From NCBI GenBank assembly GCA_002421425.1, contig DIJZ01000003.1:1-30000 (forward strand): a DNA stretch of 30,000 nt, in the 5' to 3' direction. The position numbers and the translations under genes were made by a program. Shown here piece after piece: positions 15,396 to 23,240 of this stretch (positions within the stretch are counted from its first letter, which is position 1; each line of letters starts with the position of its first letter). The notes under the pieces were generated by a model, which saw nothing but the letters and a program-made list of their open reading frames with translations, did no database searches and had not been told where the DNA came from. This DNA is from Caldifarciminota bacterium UBA5631 (GTDB taxonomy: Bacteria > Hydrothermota > Hydrothermia > UBA1063).

Positions 15396-15426
15396 TATCC
15401 GCCCGGAATAGTCTATAATTTGGGCT
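15391..15426 (+). promoter_or_regulatory. Putative leaderless promoter of rmlA
   Basis: A perfect TATAAT (15414-15419) ends 7 nt before the rmlA ATG (15427). The -35 at 17-bp spacing is TTCAAT (15391-15396, 3 of 6). Transcription would begin at or one base before the start codon. No ribosome site is present. Confidence 0.55.
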
Positions 15427-16317
15427 ATGAAAGGGATCATATTATCTGGAGGAACTGGTACAAGGCTCTATCCAATAACTTTAGCTGTTAGCAAACAGCT
15501 ACTACCAGTTTATGACAAGCCAATGATTTACTATTCGCTCTCCACGTTGATGCTCTCGGGGATAAGAGAGATCCTCATCATCACGAATCCGGAGTTCGTA
15601 GAGCTCTACAAGAGACTCCTGGGAGATGGTGGTCACATCGGATTGAAAATTTCCTATGCAACACAGGATAAACCGAGAGGTATTGCGGATGCCTTTCTTG
15701 TGGGCGAAGAATTCATTGCAGGGGATAAAACAGCACTGATACTTGGTGACAATATATTCTATGGCAGAGGATTCAGTCAGATCTTGCGTGAAGCTGCCAA
15801 ACTGAGTAAGGGCGGTGTAATATTCGGTTACCCCGTTAGAAACCCGAGAAGTTACGGCGTGGTGGAACTTGACCAGGACGGAAACCCAATATCCATAGAA
15901 GAGAAGCCCGCAAATCCAAAGTCAAACTTCGCAATACCCGGACTCTATTACTACGATGAAAAGGTGGTGAAAATTGCAAAATCTTTAAGACCCTCCTGGA
16001 GAGGTGAACTGGAAATTACTGATATCAACAGAATTTACATGGACAGGGGGGAGCTGAAAGTAGTCATACTCGGTAGAGGATTTGCGTGGTTAGATATGGG
16101 CACCTACGAAGGCTTGCTGGATGCCTCTAACTTTGTGAAGACTATTCAGGATCGACAGGGCTTTTTCATCGCATGCATTGAAGAAGTTGCATACCATATG
16201 GGATACATTGACAGGAATCAGCTCCTTTTCCTGGCTATGAAATTCAACACTCCATACGGGGAATACCTGCGGAGAGTTGCCGAAGAAGGTGAGTCACCAC
16301 AGTCCGATTACTTCTAA
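15427..16317 (+). CDS. rmlA: Glucose-1-phosphate thymidylyltransferase
   Basis: 296 residues. Makes dTDP-glucose from glucose-1-phosphate and dTTP, the first step toward dTDP-deoxy sugars and the substrate source for the RmlB encoded at 5344. The nucleotide-binding start is GIILSGGTGTRLYPITLAVSKQLLPVYDKPM (3-33), followed by LILGDNIFYG with the metal-binding Asp, GYPVRNPRSYGVVEL, SIEEKPANPKSNFAIPGLYYYD and the WLDMGTYEGL segment. Length matches the short RmlA type. It stands alone with a -10 box just upstream and the tandem stop TAATAG; the next gene has its own promoter. Confidence 0.96.
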   Translation: MKGIILSGGTGTRLYPITLAVSKQLLPVYDKPMIYYSLSTLMLSGIREILIITNPEFVELYKRLLGDGGHIGLKISYATQDKPRGIADAFLVGEEFIAGDKTALILGDNIFYGRGFSQILREAAKLSKGGVIFGYPVRNPRSYGVVELDQDGNPISIEEKPANPKSNFAIPGLYYYDEKVVKIAKSLRPSWRGELEITDINRIYMDRGELKVVILGRGFAWLDMGTYEGLLDASNFVKTIQDRQGFFIACIEEVAYHMGYIDRNQLLFLAMKFNTPYGEYLRRVAEEGESPQSDYF

Positions 16318-16326
16318 TAGCGAAAA

Positions 16327-16384
16327 ATAATGGAAAACACCGGGTATAGCCATTATAATTATCAAAACTTAAATCGGGAGGAGA
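16327..16384 (+). promoter_or_regulatory. rpmE promoter with a dyad across -35 and -10, and strong RBS
   Basis: TGGAAA (16331-16336), a 17-bp spacer and a perfect TATAAT (16354-16359) precede GGGAGGAG (about 16377-16384) and the ATG at 16388. A perfect 7-bp inverted repeat, ATAATGG (16327-16333) and CCATTAT (16350-16356), with a 16-bp gap, overlays both promoter boxes and could be an operator. Confidence 0.55.
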
Positions 16385-16387
16385 AAG

Positions 16388-16606
16388 ATGAAGAAGAATT
16401 TGCATCCAGTTTACTATAATGAAGCTGTTATACGCTGTGCCTGCGGGAACGAGGTGGTCACTGGGTCCACCGTGAAGGAAATCAAGGTGGAAATATGCTC
16501 AAAATGCCACCCCTTCTATACGGGGCAGGCGAGAAAAACCGTGACTACAGATTTTACCGGACAAATCGAAAAATTTCAGAAAAAATATGGAGCAAGAAAA
16601 CAATGA
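16388..16606 (+). CDS. rpmE: Ribosomal protein bL31, zinc-binding form
   Basis: 72 residues of the large ribosomal subunit at the subunit interface. The four zinc cysteines of the C+ form are present: C17 and C19 in IRCACGNEV, C37 and C40 in ICSKCHPFYTG. The conserved HPFYTG motif follows. First gene of a nine-gene plus-strand operon with a strong ribosome site. Its TGA overlaps the ATG of the SPOR lipoprotein (ATGA). The zinc form is the type replaced under zinc limitation in bacteria with a second copy; no second copy is in the window. Confidence 0.97.
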   Translation: MKKNLHPVYYNEAVIRCACGNEVVTGSTVKEIKVEICSKCHPFYTGQARKTVTTDFTGQIEKFQKKYGARKQ

Positions 16607-17049
16607 GGAAAACAGTAGTAGCAATGTTAATACTATCGTTGTTTGCGTCTTGTGCTGTCAGAAAGACAGCGGAAGGAGAAAGGGTTATTACTATTGAACC
16701 GACTCCTGCAAGGGCTGATACTGTTCGTCCTGCCGCTATTGACACCACTGGAAAGGTAGTGAAGGAACCCATCACTGCACAGAAACCTGCTAAACTGTCC
16801 CCTGGCTGGAGAGTTCAAATTTTCGCCTTTTCTGATAAATCGAGGGCGGATCTTGCCTATCAGGATGCCAAACTACGTCTAAATGTCCCGGTCTATATTG
16901 AGTATCTCCCAGGCCTCGACACTACACCCTATAAAATCAGAGTTGGAAACTTCCTCACAAGGGTAGAAGCGGAAAAGTATAGAGATTTCCTCAGGGAGAA
17001 TGGATATCCCGATGCATTTCTAGTTGAAACCCAAGTTGAAGTTCCCTGA
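16603..17049 (+). CDS. SPOR-domain lipoprotein
   Basis: 148 residues. The start MRKTVVAMLILSLFASC is a lipoprotein signal with the lipobox LFAS-C. A Pro/Thr-rich linker (about 30-65) leads to a SPOR domain at about 68-145: GWRVQIFAFSDKSRADLAYQDAKLRL and YKIRVGNFLTRVEAEKYRDFLRENGYPDAFLV show the two beta-alpha-beta units. SPOR domains bind glycan strands stripped of peptides, usually at division sites, so an envelope or division role is likely. I take the ATG at 16603, overlapping the rpmE stop; an upstream in-frame ATG at 16495 lies deep inside rpmE and would spoil the signal peptide. Confidence 0.9.
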   Translation: MRKTVVAMLILSLFASCAVRKTAEGERVITIEPTPARADTVRPAAIDTTGKVVKEPITAQKPAKLSPGWRVQIFAFSDKSRADLAYQDAKLRLNVPVYIEYLPGLDTTPYKIRVGNFLTRVEAEKYRDFLRENGYPDAFLVETQVEVP

Positions 17050-17644
17050 GATTTACGCTGCGACAAATAACAAAAACAAGTTAGAAGAGTTCTTTTCTTT
17101 TTTTGTAAGCCACGGGATAGAGATCTCAATTAAGGCTTCTCCAATTAGACTCGAAAACGTCGAGAATGCTCTTACTCTTGAAGAAAATGCTTTCAAGAAG
17201 GCCTATTTCCTTTTTGAAGAAGGCTATAAACCGGTATTTTCTGACGACACCGGCCTCTTCCTTCCTTTCCTGGACGGAATCCCCGGTGTTTACTCTTCGA
17301 GATTTGCGGGAAACAATGCAACGTACTCTTCAAACAGAAGAAAGCTCATGGAGCTGCTAAAGGAATTACCCATAGAAAAGAGAAGGGCGTATTTCAAGAC
17401 CGTAATCTGCTGGATAAACCTGAAGGGAGAAGTGCATTATTTTCAAGGCAAAGTTGAGGGATTCGTCCTTACAGAGGAGAGAGGTATACACAACTTCGGT
17501 TACGATCCAATTTTCCTGTATCCACCTCTCGGGAAAACCTTCGGTGAGATTACTCTTGAGTACAAGAACAGAATATCTCACCGGTCAAAAGCTCTCCAAT
17601 CCTTTATGGAATTTCTGGAGACCTATGAAAGCATTCATTTTTGA
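17036..17644 (+). CDS. rdgB: RdgB/HAM1 non-canonical purine NTP pyrophosphatase
   Basis: About 202 residues; hydrolyses ITP, dITP and XTP to the monophosphate to keep deaminated purines out of nucleic acids. Motifs: AATNNKNKLEEF, LEENAFKKA, FSDDTGLFLPFLDGIPGVYSSRFAG (catalytic Asp in SDDTGL), FGYDPIFLYPPLGKTFGE and KNRISHRSKA. The frame has no ATG near the start; TTG at 17036 (MKFPEIYAATNN) fits the family start, with another TTG at 17024. It overlaps the SPOR gene by 14 nt and the following HAD gene by 20 nt. Neither TTG has a clear ribosome site, so translation is probably coupled. Confidence 0.93.
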   Translation: MKFPEIYAATNNKNKLEEFFSFFVSHGIEISIKASPIRLENVENALTLEENAFKKAYFLFEEGYKPVFSDDTGLFLPFLDGIPGVYSSRFAGNNATYSSNRRKLMELLKELPIEKRRAYFKTVICWINLKGEVHYFQGKVEGFVLTEERGIHNFGYDPIFLYPPLGKTFGEITLEYKNRISHRSKALQSFMEFLETYESIHF

Positions 17645-18137
17645 TAGAGACGGAACTCTCATTGAAAATAGGCACTATCTTTCGACTCCCATGGGTATCA
17701 AATTCAACCCTTGTGCCTTTGATTTACTTCGCACAATAAGACACTGTGGATATCACATTTTCGTTCTGACGAATCAATCCGGGGTGAGGAGAGGCTATTA
17801 TTCAAGAGAACGAATTGAAGAGATCCACAGGGAGATGTTGCTTAGACTAACCCAGGAAAAAATCAGAATCGAAAAAATCTTTTACTGCGAACATCACCCG
17901 AATGAACGATGTAACTGCAGAAAACCTGGAGATCATTTCTTAAAAATCCTTCGTAGAAGATACGATATGGAACCAGAAAGTTCTTATTTTGTTGGTGATA
18001 GAGCAGAGGATATGCTCCTTGGCAAGAAATGTGGAATGAAAACTGTTTTGCTCCGAAGCAATTCTCAGAAAGACCAGACTCCCTCTGCAGATTATGTTTT
18101 TGACAGCCTTTGCGCAATCCTGAATCTCCTGAAATGA
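17625..18137 (+). CDS. gmhB: HAD-family sugar/histidinol-phosphate phosphatase, GmhB-like
   Basis: 170 residues. Nucleophile and acid are D7 and D9 in FDRDGTLIEN; motif II is TNQSG (49-53); motif IV is VGDRAEDM (D125, D129). The zinc loop of GmhB/HisB phosphatases is clear: C88, H90, C96 and C98 in YCEHHPNERCNCRKPG. GmhB removes the 7-phosphate (or 1-phosphate route) in ADP-heptose synthesis; no other heptose genes are present, so a histidinol phosphatase or another sugar-phosphate role cannot be excluded. The ATG at 17625 starts exactly at the HAD motif strand; it overlaps rdgB by 20 nt, and its TGA overlaps the ATG of rsmB. Confidence 0.85.
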   Translation: MKAFIFDRDGTLIENRHYLSTPMGIKFNPCAFDLLRTIRHCGYHIFVLTNQSGVRRGYYSRERIEEIHREMLLRLTQEKIRIEKIFYCEHHPNERCNCRKPGDHFLKILRRRYDMEPESSYFVGDRAEDMLLGKKCGMKTVLLRSNSQKDQTPSADYVFDSLCAILNLLK

Positions 18138-19420
18138 CAGATCAGCGCCTGGAGGCTGTCAGGATAGTAGCAAGATTCTTGAAAGACAGAGCCTGGGTTG
18201 CACCCCTCATTAGCAAGAACGCACACAAATTTAAAGACGCAAGGGATTTCAAGCTCCTTACGGAGCTGGTTTATGGTTCCATCAAAAATTTAACCAAAAT
18301 CGAAGCTATTGCAAATTCCTTTCTGAAGAAGTCTAACTTGAAGGAATTTGATGATTTTCAACGTGCAATCATTATTGTTTCCATATATGAGCTACTTTTT
18401 TTGAAAAGGATTCCGAAATATGCTACAGTAAACACCTATGTTGAGCTTGCTAAAATTTCAAACAGAAGCAAATTTCCACCCCTGTTGAATGGAATACTCA
18501 GAAACATTTCCAGGTCTGAAATGCTGCCAGCATTCCCTGTATATCAAGAATATTCCTTTTCTGAAAGGCTCTTCAAATATCTGTCTTCACAACTTGAAGA
18601 GAACTTCCTGAAGAAATTTCTTGAGTATACCCTTACGGTGCATCCCACATACATTAGAATTGAAGATTTTATCACTGAGCCACGGCATGCAGCTGAGTTC
18701 GAGGCAGAAGAATATGGTTTGAAAGGAACTATTTTCCCCGAAACCTTCAAAATTATAGATGGAGAATCTTTTCACAACTCCCACATTACATACAGAGTAA
18801 CCTTCCAGGACTTTTCAACCCAGATTGCGCAGCATCTAATTCCCTATGTTCCACGTGGAACGTACCTGGATCTTGCATCAGCTCCCTTTATGAAAGCAAC
18901 TTTCCTTGCCAGGAAATATCGGGACACTATTATAGTAGCAAACGACATTAACATAAAGAAGATTCGAAAGGCGCGAAAAGAACTATACGATGGGAGCACA
19001 AGGAATATTCTGTTTGTTAACTCGGACGGCGTAAGTAGTGCTTTTCGGGAAATTTTTGATGTAGTAATCCTTGATGCACCCTGCTCGGGTCTCGGAACTA
19101 TCAGAAGAAAGCCAGAGTTGAAATATTATATGACCCCGGAGCGAATCACTGAGCTCACCACCCTTCAACTTGAGCTCCTGGAGACGGCTGCCCAGTGCTT
19201 AAAGCCTATGGGCTATCTGGTGTATATGACCTGTACCATCAATCCCTCTGAAAATGAGCACCAGATTCTCCGTTTCCTGGAACGTCACGGGGATTTTATA
19301 ATTGAGAAATTAATGCAAATTGAAGGGACGAGTTTGATTCAAAAGAGAGAGGGAGTTTACGTGGATGGTGCAGAGAATGATTGTGACTATTTCTTCCTTT
19401 CATTACTTAAAAGGAGTTGA
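18134..19420 (+). CDS. rsmB: RsmB/NOL1/NOP2-type rRNA (cytosine-C5) methyltransferase
   Basis: 428 residues, the same size as E. coli RsmB, which methylates C967 of 16S rRNA. N-terminal NusB-like domain (about 1-130: LLTELVYGSIKNLTKIEAIA, QRAIIIVSIYELLFLKRIPKYATVN, LLNGILRNISR), then the methyltransferase domain. Both cysteines of the family are kept: C317 in LDAPCSGLGTIRRKPE and C367 in YMTCTINPSENE. Odd point: the SAM motif, normally LD-x-C/A-A-x-APGGK, reads LDLASAPFMK (245-254), with Gly-Gly replaced by Phe-Met. Just before this, codons 239-243 form a parS-like palindrome. ATGA overlap with the phosphatase gene upstream. Activity may be altered; the assignment to RsmB is by domain order and length. 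Confidence 0.9.
   Translation: MTDQRLEAVRIVARFLKDRAWVAPLISKNAHKFKDARDFKLLTELVYGSIKNLTKIEAIANSFLKKSNLKEFDDFQRAIIIVSIYELLFLKRIPKYATVNTYVELAKISNRSKFPPLLNGILRNISRSEMLPAFPVYQEYSFSERLFKYLSSQLEENFLKKFLEYTLTVHPTYIRIEDFITEPRHAAEFEAEEYGLKGTIFPETFKIIDGESFHNSHITYRVTFQDFSTQIAQHLIPYVPRGTYLDLASAPFMKATFLARKYRDTIIVANDINIKKIRKARKELYDGSTRNILFVNSDGVSSAFREIFDVVILDAPCSGLGTIRRKPELKYYMTPERITELTTLQLELLETAAQCLKPMGYLVYMTCTINPSENEHQILRFLERHGDFIIEKLMQIEGTSLIQKREGVYVDGAENDCDYFFLSLLKRS
18847..18862. promoter_or_regulatory. parS: Second parS-like ParB-binding site, inside rsmB
   Basis: TGTTCCACGTGGAACG matches the site beside parA at 15 of 16 positions, with a perfect 14-bp palindromic core (18848-18861 GTTCCACGTGGAAC). 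It encodes Val-Pro-Arg-Gly-Thr of RsmB. Intragenic parS sites are normal for chromosomal ParB systems. Confidence 0.7.
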
Positions 19421-19422
19421 CA

Positions 19423-20235
19423 ATGAGGATCTATATTTCTATTGATATGGAAGGAATCTGGGGGCTAACATCCTGGAAAGAACCAAAAGAAAAGGTCTCC
19501 CAGATGATGACTAACGAAGTGAGGCTTGTGATTGAATCAATGAAGAAGCACGACCGTCACCTGTCGGTGGTGGTATGTGATTCACATGGCCACGGAGATA
19601 ATATTATACCCGATCTTCTACCTGCAGATGTAACCTTGATCAGAGGGTTCCCAAGAGGATACTATATGATGGAAGGCCTTGATAGCAAGTTTGATGGTTG
19701 TTTGCTGCTTGGATACCATGCCCCCGCTGGAGTTTTGCCTGGCCAGATGGATCACTCTTACTCCTCTTCTACCTTCTATCGGGTAGTGATAAACGGAAAA
19801 GAGGTTGGAGAGGCTGAGATTAATGGGTTTCTTGCGGGATACTATCAAGTTCCAGTCCTTCTAATCTCGGGAGATGATGTTCTCTACAACTTCTCAAAAG
19901 GCAATTTCCCCCAGACGCAGTTTGTTGTTACAAAGCGATCAATAAGCCGTTATTCAGCGGAGCTTATTCCATATCTCGAACTAATAAAAAGATACGATGA
20001 CGCCATTGAGAAAGCATTTGCCTCCATAGATAGAATTGAACCCCTCGAAATTACACCACCTTTCACGATAGAACTTGAACTTCTTGACACCTCGGCAGCA
20101 TACCTGATTTCTGAAATCCCCGGTTCGGTACTGGTCTCTGGGAGAAAGGTGTCTTTCTCAACATCGAGCTTCCTGGATATATACAAGTTCCTTATTGTGG
20201 CTTCATATATCGGATGGGTAAACAGAAATCTTTAG
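19423..20235 (+). CDS. M55 family (DppA-type) D-aminopeptidase
   Basis: 270 residues. Zinc ligands of the DppA family are visible: D8 and E10 in SIDMEGIWG, H55/H57 in DSHGHGDN, H99 in LLGYHAPAG, E130/E132 in VGEAEING, with the likely catalytic H111 in QMDHSY. These enzymes cleave D-Ala- or L-aminoacyl-peptides, often from cell-wall turnover. I chose the ATG at 19423 because AAGGAG (19411-19416) lies 6 nt upstream; a TTG at 19417 overlaps that site. It begins 2 nt after the rsmB stop and overlaps recG by 22 nt. Substrate chirality cannot be told from sequence. Confidence 0.93.
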   Translation: MRIYISIDMEGIWGLTSWKEPKEKVSQMMTNEVRLVIESMKKHDRHLSVVVCDSHGHGDNIIPDLLPADVTLIRGFPRGYYMMEGLDSKFDGCLLLGYHAPAGVLPGQMDHSYSSSTFYRVVINGKEVGEAEINGFLAGYYQVPVLLISGDDVLYNFSKGNFPQTQFVVTKRSISRYSAELIPYLELIKRYDDAIEKAFASIDRIEPLEITPPFTIELELLDTSAAYLISEIPGSVLVSGRKVSFSTSSFLDIYKFLIVASYIGWVNRNL

Positions 20236-22298
20236 AGTTAAATCTTGACACACCCGTTCAGTACGTGAAGGGTGTTGGCCCACAGAGGGCTCAACTACTT
20301 AAAAGAATTAATATTCTCACGATCTACGACCTTCTGTACCTCGCGCCCAGGCGTTACGAGGACCGCTCAAAAATTTCCAGAATTAGTGAACTAACACCAA
20401 ACTCTTATGCCACCGTGAGAGGATTTGTTACTTTAATCGGACCCAGGAGACTGATTGGTAAACAAGGGGCTTCCGTGGTAATAGAAGACGATTCAGGGTG
20501 GGTAGAAATCTTCTTTACAATACCTGAAATGGTGAAAAGATTTTCTATTGGTGATGAAGTCATAGCCAGCGGAAGGGTAAGTCAGGACAGGTATTCAATG
20601 AGGCCTTTCTTTATTCACCCTGAATACGCAATTGTTGGGAAAAAGGATGTGGAAGAACTCGTGGCGGGCTCAATCGTCCCCATATATCCACAGACTGAAA
20701 ATCTGGATACTCGTTTTTTACGAAGAACAATTTACAATATTTTAAACGACGAAAGACTTCATATTCCTGAAACTCTTCCAGAAAGCATCCGGCAACGGCA
20801 CAATCTTTATTCAAGGGTTGAAGCAATTAGGAAGCTGCATTTCCCCGAAAATCTTGAAGAGGCAGGAAGGGCAAGAAATTCTCTCGTCTTTGAGGAGGCT
20901 TTTTACTTCTTTATAAAGCTCAACTGGAGAAAAGAGCAAACGTTGAAGAAAGCAATGCCCCTAAATGCAAATGGTGATCTCACAAAGAGATTCTTAATGA
21001 CCCTTCCCTTTCAGCTGACTGGGGCCCAGAAAAAGGTTATAAACGAAATCTCTGAGGATCTTTCAACGGATCGTCCTATGCACAGGTTACTCCAAGGAGA
21101 CGTCGGCTCAGGGAAAACCGTTGTTGCCCTTTATACAATGCTGGTTGCTGTTCAGGATGGATTTCAGGCGTGTCTAATGGCACCAACAGAACCTCTTGCG
21201 GAACAGCATTACATTGTAATCAACGAATTCTTGAGAGGACTCAACGTTAATATTGTGCTTTTATCCAGAAGTACAACGAAGAAAACCAGAGAGCAGATAC
21301 TGGAATCAATAAAATCTGGCGAAGCGCAGATCATAGTTGGGACTCATGCAGTAATTCAAGAAGATGTTGTATTCAAAAACCTCGCTCTCGCTGTTGTCGA
21401 TGAACAACACCGCTTTGGAGTATTGCAGAGAGGAAAATTGCTAGAAAAATCCGGAGAAATCACACCACACTTCCTTGTTATGACCGCGACGCCCATCCCG
21501 AGAACTCTTGCCCTTACCTTATACGGAGATTTGAATATGAGCATCCTCCATGAAAAGCCCGTTAACAGGGCAAAGATCGTCACCGCAGTAAGAACCGAAG
21601 AGAAACGTTCTGAAATTTATAAGTGGATGTTTGATCAAATTAAGAAAGGCGAAAAGGCGTACATAATAGCGCCCACCATCGAAAAATCAGAGTCTCTGGA
21701 AATAAAAGCCTGTGAAGAAATATACAGAAATCTGCTTTCCATTGCTCCAGAACACGTGAGAATTGGTCTAATGCATGGACGACTTCCCACAGATATTAAA
21801 AAAGATACTATGTTTAAATTCCGTAGTGGAGAATATAATCTGCTGGTTGCCACAACGGTAATTGAAGTAGGGATCGACGTACCGGATGCAACAATCATCA
21901 TTATTGAACATGCAGAAAGATTTGGCCTCGCACAACTGCATCAGTTAAGAGGGCGAGTAGGTAGAAGCGACAGAAAATCTTACTGCGTGCTGATCAGAAA
22001 CAAGAATGTCTCTGAAGATGCTCAGAAAAGGCTTGAAGCCCTGGAGAATTCCAGTGACGGTTTTTACCTTGCAGAGGTAGATCTGGAACTCAGGGGCCCC
22101 GGAGAATTCCTCGGAAAGAAACAGCACGGTTTCGGAGGATTTCGAGTTCTGCACCTTATAAAAGACCAGGAATTAATTCAAAAATCTAAATCCGAAGCCT
22201 TAAAATTGTTGAAAGACAGAGATGTTATAATGAATATACCCGAAATCAGAGAAAATTTAAAGGCAATTCTCGAAGGAGATGAGCTTTATGTTGCTTAG
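20214..22298 (+). CDS. recG: ATP-dependent DNA helicase RecG
   Basis: 694 residues; remodels stalled replication forks and Holliday junctions. The N-terminal wedge/OB region (about 60-140: YATVRGFVTLIG, VVIEDDSGWVEIFFTIPEM) precedes two RecA-like domains: QLTGAQKKVINEI (267-280), Walker A GDVGSGKT (295-302), the DEQH box (396-399), TATPIPRTLAL, then TTVIEVGIDVPDA, QLHQLRGRVGR and the C-terminal GPGEFLGKKQHG region. All are standard for RecG. The length is near the usual 690, and the start is the ATG of MGKQKSLELNLD, 22 nt inside the M55 gene. The 3' end overlaps the DUF4837 lipoprotein gene. Confidence 0.97.
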   Translation: MGKQKSLELNLDTPVQYVKGVGPQRAQLLKRINILTIYDLLYLAPRRYEDRSKISRISELTPNSYATVRGFVTLIGPRRLIGKQGASVVIEDDSGWVEIFFTIPEMVKRFSIGDEVIASGRVSQDRYSMRPFFIHPEYAIVGKKDVEELVAGSIVPIYPQTENLDTRFLRRTIYNILNDERLHIPETLPESIRQRHNLYSRVEAIRKLHFPENLEEAGRARNSLVFEEAFYFFIKLNWRKEQTLKKAMPLNANGDLTKRFLMTLPFQLTGAQKKVINEISEDLSTDRPMHRLLQGDVGSGKTVVALYTMLVAVQDGFQACLMAPTEPLAEQHYIVINEFLRGLNVNIVLLSRSTTKKTREQILESIKSGEAQIIVGTHAVIQEDVVFKNLALAVVDEQHRFGVLQRGKLLEKSGEITPHFLVMTATPIPRTLALTLYGDLNMSILHEKPVNRAKIVTAVRTEEKRSEIYKWMFDQIKKGEKAYIIAPTIEKSESLEIKACEEIYRNLLSIAPEHVRIGLMHGRLPTDIKKDTMFKFRSGEYNLLVATTVIEVGIDVPDATIIIIEHAERFGLAQLHQLRGRVGRSDRKSYCVLIRNKNVSEDAQKRLEALENSSDGFYLAEVDLELRGPGEFLGKKQHGFGGFRVLHLIKDQELIQKSKSEALKLLKDRDVIMNIPEIRENLKAILEGDELYVA

Positions 22299-23238
22299 GA
22301 TAATTCTTTTCGTCCTCATTGGTTTTTCCCTTTCATGCCAGAGGCGAAGCACTTACCGTCCAACAGGAGCCGAGAACGAAGTGATTTTCATTTGCGACGG
22401 ATTCCCTCAAAATATACTCACACTGGATTCGCTGATCAACGACACGTTTTACACGCCCCATGAAACGCCGCTTTTCAGGATTACCCCAATAAACTACGAG
22501 CAATTCATTACCTATATGAATTACAAAAACGTCGTAATTCTTTCCTACAGTGCGTCGCCGAACCACGAGTTTTACAAGAGAGTATTTCCATCATTGAGAA
22601 CGGGAGTTTACATCCGAAAAGACGTTTTCTCTACAAAAGATATCGTGATTGGAGTATATGCTGAGAGTAGAGATTCAGTCCTTGCTCTTCTAAAGAACTA
22701 TGCCCCTGTTATAAAAGAACAAATCAAAGAGAACTATATAAACTTTCTCCGAGAGAAGGAATACTTTCTTGGACATGACAAGAAACTCTCCAGAAAGGTC
22801 TTCAAGGAACACGGTTTTACCTTCGACCTTTCCCCGGGTTGGGTTTACAAGAATCACGATGAGAACTTCTTTACTCTCTACAAGCATTATCCTGATCGCT
22901 TCATTTTCTGCTACACATATCAACAGGAACAGCCCCTAAACTACCGGAGGTTCATAACCATAAGAGACTCGCTGGCAAAGAAATTCTATGAAGGCGATGT
23001 AATACTTGAGAAGAGCATTTCCGTTGATACCATCGGAATAAACGGAGTTCCAGCAATAGTGATCATAGGAGCCTGGCAGAACGACAGAAGTACTACCGGT
23101 GGAGGATTTATAAATGTTGCATTCAACCGGGAAGGTCGCTTTTACATGTTTGATTACGGAGTTTACCACCCTGACGTGCAGGACAAGATTGAATACATTT
23201 TAAGGGGCTACCTGATCTTCAACACTGTCAGATATTAA
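22288..23238 (+). CDS. DUF4837-like lipoprotein
   Basis: 316 residues. MLLRIILFVLIGFSLSC is a lipoprotein signal peptide with lipobox FSLS-C. The mature part starts with a polar linker, then ENEVIFICDG, NYKNVVILSY, an alternating alpha/beta pattern and a beta-rich C-terminal half ending YHPDVQDKIEYILRGYL. Length and order (ENEVIVV-D-like start, FRITPI, NVVIL, I-RD--AK, R-F---R) resemble DUF4837, a Bacteroidetes lipoprotein family of unknown role; the match is from memory. Of two ATGs I use 22288, 9 nt after AAGGAG (22273-22278); the ATG at 22279 directly abuts that site. It overlaps the end of recG by 11 nt. Lies between recG and pyrE in an operon, with no functional clue from them. Confidence 0.78.
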   Translation: MLLRIILFVLIGFSLSCQRRSTYRPTGAENEVIFICDGFPQNILTLDSLINDTFYTPHETPLFRITPINYEQFITYMNYKNVVILSYSASPNHEFYKRVFPSLRTGVYIRKDVFSTKDIVIGVYAESRDSVLALLKNYAPVIKEQIKENYINFLREKEYFLGHDKKLSRKVFKEHGFTFDLSPGWVYKNHDENFFTLYKHYPDRFIFCYTYQQEQPLNYRRFITIRDSLAKKFYEGDVILEKSISVDTIGINGVPAIVIIGAWQNDRSTTGGGFINVAFNREGRFYMFDYGVYHPDVQDKIEYILRGYLIFNTVRY

Positions 23239-23240
23239 TA

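Noticed and set aside
16495..16602. Extended start of the SPOR protein inside rpmE
   Set aside because: It would bury the clear lipoprotein signal; the ATG at 16603 with an ATGA overlap is much better.
17454..17624. Extended N-terminus of the HAD phosphatase
   Set aside because: This part is the rdgB gene in another frame; the HAD motif begins immediately after the ATG at 17625.
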